Shown piece after piece: positions 59,761 to 64,000 of a stretch of 64,000 nucleotides of DNA. The DNA is taken from the NCBI GenBank assembly GCA_009861545.1, contig VXME01000150.1:1-64000 (forward strand), read 5' to 3'. Position numbers and translations under genes: made by a program. A model generated the notes under the pieces. That model did not search any database. It was not told where the DNA came from and saw nothing but the letters and a program-made list of their open reading frames with translations. The stretch is from Acidobacteriota bacterium. GTDB lineage: Bacteria; Acidobacteriota; Vicinamibacteria; Vicinamibacterales; UBA8438. Within the stretch, counting starts at the first letter, position 1. The number at the start of each line of letters is the position of its first letter.

Positions 59761-62211
59761 TCACTCCCCCCGCAGGACGATCGCCGGATCCACTCGCGCC
59801 GCGCTGCGGGCCGGTGCGAACGCGGCGAGCATCGAGGCCATTCCAAGGATGACGGCGGCACCGGCCAGCGTCGGCGGGTCGCGGGGGTCTATCTCGTACA
59901 GCAGGCTGGCGAGCCCGCCCGTGGCCAGGACGCTGGCCCCGAGGCCGAGCAGCAGACCGATCCCGGTCAGCCGCTCGGCGCGGCGCAGCATCAGCCGGAC
60001 AATCGACGCGGGCGTGGCGCCGAGCGCCGCCCGGACTCCGATCTCCCGTTGGCGACGGCCGACGACGTAGCCCATCAGGCCGTAGAGGCCGACGAGCGCC
60101 AGGGTTGCGGCGACCGCCGCGAGCGCCGACGCCAGTCCGGCCTGGAGGCGCGCGTCCCTTGTCGCGTCGAACCGGAGCTCCGCGAAGGTACGAGGGGCGG
60201 ACACGGCGCCGCCTGCCTCGAGCGCGCGCAGATGCTCGCGCAGGGCCGGCAGCGCCCCGCGCGGATCCGCCCGCGTTCTCAGATTCACCCACGTCCAGCC
60301 CGGCGGGTCCTGCGCGAGCGGAACGTAGACCATCGCGTACGCCGGTGAGCGCACGTCGCGCCGGGCGGCGTCGCCCACGACCCCGACGATGCGCCGGGCC
60401 TGGTCCTCGACGGCCCATTGCAGGCTGTGGCCGATCGGGTTCGTCCCCGGCCAGTACAGCTCGGCCAGGGTGCGGTTCACGACGGCGACAGCTGCTCCCG
60501 ACTCCTCGGCCGCCTCGAAGTCCCGCCCGGCCAGGAGCGGAATGCCCAGCGTCTCGAAGTAGTCGCGGCTGACCGGCCGGTAGCGCGCGGTGACCGCCGA
60601 CGCCGGCCCGGCGACCGGCGAATCGTGAACGTAGACCTCCCGGGCCGGCAGGAACGACACCACCGCGCCGCCGCCGGATGCGCTGGCCGCTTCCACGAAC
60701 GGCTCGTCCCGCAGGCGGTCGACGAGTGCGCCGAACAGCACCGCCCGCTCCTCCGCGGTCAGACCCGGCACCGTCACCCTGGCCGTCAGCCCGCGGCCGG
60801 CGTGGAAGCCGAGGTCGACCTCGGCGGTCCGGAACGCGCTCCGGACCAGCAGGCCGCACGACACGAGCAGCACGAGCGACAGCGCCACCTGAACCACCAC
60901 CAGCCCGTTCATCGCCCGCACGCCGCGGCTGCCGGTCGTCCCCATCCGCTGGCGCTCGGCGAGCGAGGTTCCGTCGCGGAGCACCTGCGCCAGCGGCAAC
61001 GCCGCGAACAGGAGCGCGGCCAGGGCCGCAACGGCGACGCCGATGGCGAGCACCCGCCGGTCCGGACCGAGGTCGAGCTCGTAGGGCACCCCGAGCGGCA
61101 GCAGCGGCGTCAGTGGGCTCAGCGTGTACACCAGCCCCGCCGCCAGCGTCCCGCCCGCGGCCACCAGCAGCACCACCTCGGCGCCCACGCGGCGCGCCAG
61201 ATCGAGGGCCCCGGCTCCGAGCGCGCGGCGAACGGCCAGTTCGCGCCGCCTTTCGAGACCACGCGCGATCAGCAAGGTGGCCAGGTTCGCGCACCCCACC
61301 AGCAGGCCGGCCATGGCCATCAGCCCCAGCATCAGCAGCACCCGGCCCACGGGCTCGCGATACTCCGGCCATAGCCGCAGGTAGTTGCCGGGCAGCACCG
61401 CGACGCGCCAGGGCTGTCCCATGTCGGGAAAGCTCGGATTGTCGACCCGGTCGCGCGAGAGCACCGCGTCGAGCGGATCGATGCGCGCCTGCAGCGCCTC
61501 GATCCGTTGTCCGCCACGCACCCGCCCGACGGTCTGGAACACCGGCAGGGCGGCGCTCCCGAACACCCGAGAATCGTCGACGCCGAACTCCTCGGCGGCC
61601 ATCAACGCGGGAATCCAGAAGGCGCTCTCGAAGCTGGGCCAGACCGGACCGCGGAACCCGGGCGGCGCCACGCCGATGACCTCGAAGCGGCGGCCGTCCA
61701 GCAGCAGGTCGCGGCCCACCACGTCCGGGTCCGACGCGAACTGCGTGCGCCACAGCATGTGCGACAGGACGATCACGGAATGAGCGCCGGGGGCTACGTT
61801 GTCGGACGGCGCAATGATCCGCCCGAGAAACGGCTGCACCCGTAACACGGAGAAGAAGTTGCCGGAAACGAGCTCGCCTTCGTGCAGCTCCGGGAACTCG
61901 CCGCCGCCGACCGTGCTGAAGGTGCGCACGAAGGCCGCCAGGTCCGCGGGTCCCTCACCGTCGTCGTGCAGGACATCGCGGAAGGCGACGTAGTCCGGCC
62001 AGGCAATCGTGGAGTACTCGACACCGCTTCGCGCGTAGAGCGTGATGAGCTCGCCCCCGTCGGCGAAGCCGAGAGGCCGCCACAGCGCCCGGTCCACGAG
62101 ACTGAACGCCAGCGTCGACCCGGCGATGCCGATGGCGACGGTCAGCACCGCCGCCGCGACCCAGCCCGGCTTCTTCAGGAGAAAGCGCAGCGCGAGCCTC
62201 AAGTCACGCAC
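59761..62211 (-). CDS. ADOP-type ABC transporter permease, short form
   Basis: The 816-residue product begins MRDLRLALRFLLKKPGWVAAAVLTVAIGIAGSTLAFSL in its first 38 residues, with TM1 near the N-terminus and no ELDEEL cap. Two MacB-type periplasmic domains and two FtsX bundles follow (RRELAVRRALGAGALDLARRVGAE, RREIGVRAALGATPASIVRLML), ending APARSAARVDPAIVLRGE. No ATPase or PadR gene is adjacent. It lies 4 bp downstream of the Gfo/Idh/MocA gene's start region on the same strand. Substrate unknown. Confidence 0.9.
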   Translation of the reverse strand: MRDLRLALRFLLKKPGWVAAAVLTVAIGIAGSTLAFSLVDRALWRPLGFADGGELITLYARSGVEYSTIAWPDYVAFRDVLHDDGEGPADLAAFVRTFSTVGGGEFPELHEGELVSGNFFSVLRVQPFLGRIIAPSDNVAPGAHSVIVLSHMLWRTQFASDPDVVGRDLLLDGRRFEVIGVAPPGFRGPVWPSFESAFWIPALMAAEEFGVDDSRVFGSAALPVFQTVGRVRGGQRIEALQARIDPLDAVLSRDRVDNPSFPDMGQPWRVAVLPGNYLRLWPEYREPVGRVLLMLGLMAMAGLLVGCANLATLLIARGLERRRELAVRRALGAGALDLARRVGAEVVLLVAAGGTLAAGLVYTLSPLTPLLPLGVPYELDLGPDRRVLAIGVAVAALAALLFAALPLAQVLRDGTSLAERQRMGTTGSRGVRAMNGLVVVQVALSLVLLVSCGLLVRSAFRTAEVDLGFHAGRGLTARVTVPGLTAEERAVLFGALVDRLRDEPFVEAASASGGGAVVSFLPAREVYVHDSPVAGPASAVTARYRPVSRDYFETLGIPLLAGRDFEAAEESGAAVAVVNRTLAELYWPGTNPIGHSLQWAVEDQARRIVGVVGDAARRDVRSPAYAMVYVPLAQDPPGWTWVNLRTRADPRGALPALREHLRALEAGGAVSAPRTFAELRFDATRDARLQAGLASALAAVAATLALVGLYGLMGYVVGRRQREIGVRAALGATPASIVRLMLRRAERLTGIGLLLGLGASVLATGGLASLLYEIDPRDPPTLAGAAVILGMASMLAAFAPARSAARVDPAIVLRGE

Positions 62212-62215
62212 CGTC

Positions 62216-63394
62216 TCATCCCGCCGGCATCGACGTCCATTTCTCGGACGAACCCGCGCTCGCCACTACCGTCTCGATGAACAGCATGCCGCGCAGGCCG
62301 TCGTCGACGTTCGGGAAGTCGAGCGCGAGCGGATCGGGCTCCCCACCCAGCACGCGGGCACGGATGGTGTCGCAGGCGTTGGCGTAGATGTTCGCGAACG
62401 CCTCGAAGAACGCCTCCGGGTGGCCGGCCGGCAGCCGGGTCGCGCGGGCCGCGGCGGGGCTCATCTCGCCGATGTAGCCATTGCCGCGGCTCCAGGTCTC
62501 CTCCGGCCCGTCGAGCGAGGTCAACTGCAGCGTGTTGGGCGTCTCCTGCCGCCAGCGGAGGCCGCGCCGCTCGCCGTAGACGCGAAGCGCGAGCCCGTTC
62601 TCCTCGCCGACCGAGACCTGGCTGGCGAACAGGACGCCGCGCGCGCCGCCCTCGAAGCGCACCAGGACGTTGCCGTCGTCGTCGAGCCGCCGGCCGTCGA
62701 CGAAGATCGTCAGGTCCGCGGCGAGCTCCGTGACGCGCAGGCCGGTGACGTACTCCGCGAGGTTCTCGGCGTGCGTACCGATGTCGCCGATGCAGCCGGC
62801 CGCACCGCTGCGGGCCGGGTCGGTGCGCCAGTCGGCCTGCTTCATGCCGGTCCGTTCCAGCGGCGTGGCCAGCCAGCCCTGCGGGTATTCCGCCACGATC
62901 TTCCGCACCGGCCCGAGCTCGCCCTTGCGCACGAGGTCGCGGGCCAGCTTCACCATCGGGTAGCCGGTGTAGTTGTGGGTCAGCGCGAACACGCAGCCGG
63001 ATCGCTCGACGATCTCCTTGAGACGCCGCGCCTCGTCGACGTCGAACGTCATCGGCTTGTCGCAGACGACGTGGATGCCCGCCTCGAGCAACGCGCTCGC
63101 CATCGGGAAGTGCAGGTGGTTGGGGGTGACGATCGAGACGAAGTCGACCCGCTCCCCCGCCGGCAGCCTCCGCTCACGCTCGATCATCTCGTCCAGCGAA
63201 CGGTAGACTCGCGCCGGATCGAGGAGCAGCTCGCGCCCCTTCTCCCGCGATCGCTCGAGATCGGAAGCGAACGCCCCGGCGACCAGCTCCACGCCGCCGT
63301 CCAGCAGCGCCGCGCGCCGGTGGACGTCCCCGATGAAGGCGCCCGGGCCGCCTCCGACCATTCCCATCTTCAGCGTCCGGTCCAGAATCGCCAT
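62216..63394 (-). CDS. Gfo/Idh/MocA-family NAD(P)-dependent oxidoreductase
   Basis: The 392-residue product has an N-terminal Rossmann motif ([19 protein letters not shown]), then [37 protein letters not shown] (about 85-121) with the CDKP/EKP catalytic-Lys motif of the family, and a C-terminal substrate domain ([20 protein letters not shown]). Members oxidise sugars or inositols in the cytoplasm. A sugar isomerase/epimerase gene lies immediately upstream with a 2-bp gap, so the two probably act in one sugar pathway. The ATG at 63394 directly precedes the Rossmann fold. Confidence 0.9.
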   Translation of the reverse strand: MAILDRTLKMGMVGGGPGAFIGDVHRRAALLDGGVELVAGAFASDLERSREKGRELLLDPARVYRSLDEMIERERRLPAGERVDFVSIVTPNHLHFPMASALLEAGIHVVCDKPMTFDVDEARRLKEIVERSGCVFALTHNYTGYPMVKLARDLVRKGELGPVRKIVAEYPQGWLATPLERTGMKQADWRTDPARSGAAGCIGDIGTHAENLAEYVTGLRVTELAADLTIFVDGRRLDDDGNVLVRFEGGARGVLFASQVSVGEENGLALRVYGERRGLRWRQETPNTLQLTSLDGPEETWSRGNGYIGEMSPAAARATRLPAGHPEAFFEAFANIYANACDTIRARVLGGEPDPLALDFPNVDDGLRGMLFIETVVASAGSSEKWTSMPAG

Positions 63395-63396
63395 GA

Positions 63397-64000
63397 TCAG
63401 CTCTCGAACGCCGCGTCGAAGGCCAGGCTCGACGGCGCGAAGTCGATGCTCTTGACGAACTCGCACGACTCGCGGGCGCCGTGCTCGCGGTCCATGCCGG
63501 AATCCTCCCACTCGACGGACAGCGGTCCGGTGTAGGCGATCCGGTTCAGGGCGCGGATGATCGCTTCGAAGTCGACGTCGCCCCGGCCCACCGAGCGGAA
63601 ATCCCAGCCGCGGCCCGGCTCCCCGAACCCGAGGTGCGACGAGAGGATGCCGCTGCGGCCGTCGAGCGTGACCGCCGCGTCCTTCATGTGGACGTGGTGG
63701 ATGCGGTCGGGGAACTCCTCGATGAAGCGCACCGGATCGACCCCCTGCCACTTCAGATGGCTCGGATCGAAGTTGAAGCCGAAGGCGTCGCGCCGCCCGA
63801 TCGCCTCGAGCGCCCGCGCGGCGGTGACGATATCGAAGGCTATCTCGGTCGGATGGACCTCCAGGGCGAAGCGCACCCCGTTGTCGTCGAACACGTCCAG
63901 GATCGGGTGCCACAGCGCCGCGAAGCGCTCGAAACCCGCCTCGATGGCCTGCGGGCTGACCGGGGGGAAGGAGTACAGCAGGTGCCAGATGGACGAGCCG
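63397..64000 (-). CDS. sugar phosphate isomerase/epimerase (AP endonuclease family 2 fold), cut by window edge
   Basis: The visible C-terminal 200 residues are of the xylose-isomerase-like TIM-barrel family: [20 protein letters not shown] at the edge, then [44 protein letters not shown] and [18 protein letters not shown]. Metal ligands of the family are evident (Glu in ALEVHPTE, Asp-His in FDPSH, His in HVHMKD, Glu in VEWED). The frame stays open to base 64000 on the minus strand, so the N-terminus is outside the window. It likely partners the adjacent oxidoreductase. Confidence 0.88.
   Translation of the reverse strand, partial: GSSIWHLLYSFPPVSPQAIEAGFERFAALWHPILDVFDDNGVRFALEVHPTEIAFDIVTAARALEAIGRRDAFGFNFDPSHLKWQGVDPVRFIEEFPDRIHHVHMKDAAVTLDGRSGILSSHLGFGEPGRGWDFRSVGRGDVDFEAIIRALNRIAYTGPLSVEWEDSGMDREHGARESCEFVKSIDFAPSSLAFDAAFES

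Noticed and set aside
1-64000. tRNA, rRNA or CRISPR elements
   Set aside because: I looked through the intergenic gaps for cloverleaf ends and regularly spaced repeats and saw none; a covariance search was not possible.

Overview
The window is GC-rich bacterial chromosome, most likely from an uncultured member of the Acidobacteriota (Vicinamibacteria-like). Support for this: three long MacB/FtsX-type orphan permeases of the acidobacterial ADOP type, one of them behind a PadR regulator; a large TonB receptor with an N-terminal carboxypeptidase-regulatory domain; several exported PQQ dehydrogenases; and two members of an exported family with DGQPD and CHEGNYGLT motifs. The lineage call is inference from gene content. 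No rRNA, tRNA or CRISPR array was seen.

Layout. 0-3 kb: a C/G low-complexity edge, a hairpin with attC-like boxes, an AAA ATPase/nuclease gene and a Uma2-like gene. 3.2-13.7 kb: exported redox and hydrolytic proteins (Tat flavoprotein, two DGQPD-family proteins, beta-propeller hydrolase-like protein, GDH-like PQQ dehydrogenase, tandem PcaC-like protein) plus a DEAD-box helicase. 13.8-19.7 kb, minus strand: a small coiled-coil membrane protein, a metzincin-type metalloprotease and three tandem paralogs of an unrecognised exported family. A 588-residue PQQ dehydrogenase starts divergently from them.

21.6-29 kb is an accessory stretch. It holds two broken copies of one tyrosine integrase gene in direct orientation, small membrane proteins, a flippase-like protein, a PadR/ADOP pair and a CadI/ArsI-type protein. 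It ends at a second 588-residue PQQ dehydrogenase, so the two dehydrogenase paralogs bracket it. 30.8-35.3 kb has a decayed RecG-like gene, a DUF1801 protein, an ADOP permease and a MazEF-type pair. 35.4-46.3 kb has the TonB receptor, divergent from a heme-motif beta-propeller-like protein, then DUF4159, an esterase, a Vgb-like protein, a methyltransferase and an atypical NRAMP transporter. 46.4-51.2 kb has a mono-heme-motif protein, asd, an NHL protein, RNase D and a membrane protein. 51.2-56.4 kb is rich in toxin-antitoxin-like modules: split MNT/HEPN, DUF4160/DUF2442, a decayed RloB gene with an IS630 scar, and a fused MNT-HEPN; a DUF305/LVIVD protein lies among them. 56.5-64 kb has nth, hflK-hflC, a small coiled-coil protein, an ADOP permease, a Gfo/Idh/MocA oxidoreductase and a sugar isomerase cut by the edge.

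Most identifiable products are exported, which suggests a periplasm centred on oxidation of small molecules (PQQ and flavin enzymes, heme-motif proteins) with uptake through the TonB receptor. The best candidates for undescribed biology are the triplicated exported family beside the metalloprotease, the heme-motif propeller divergent from the TonB receptor, and the paralog-bracketed accessory stretch with its duplicated integrase remnant.
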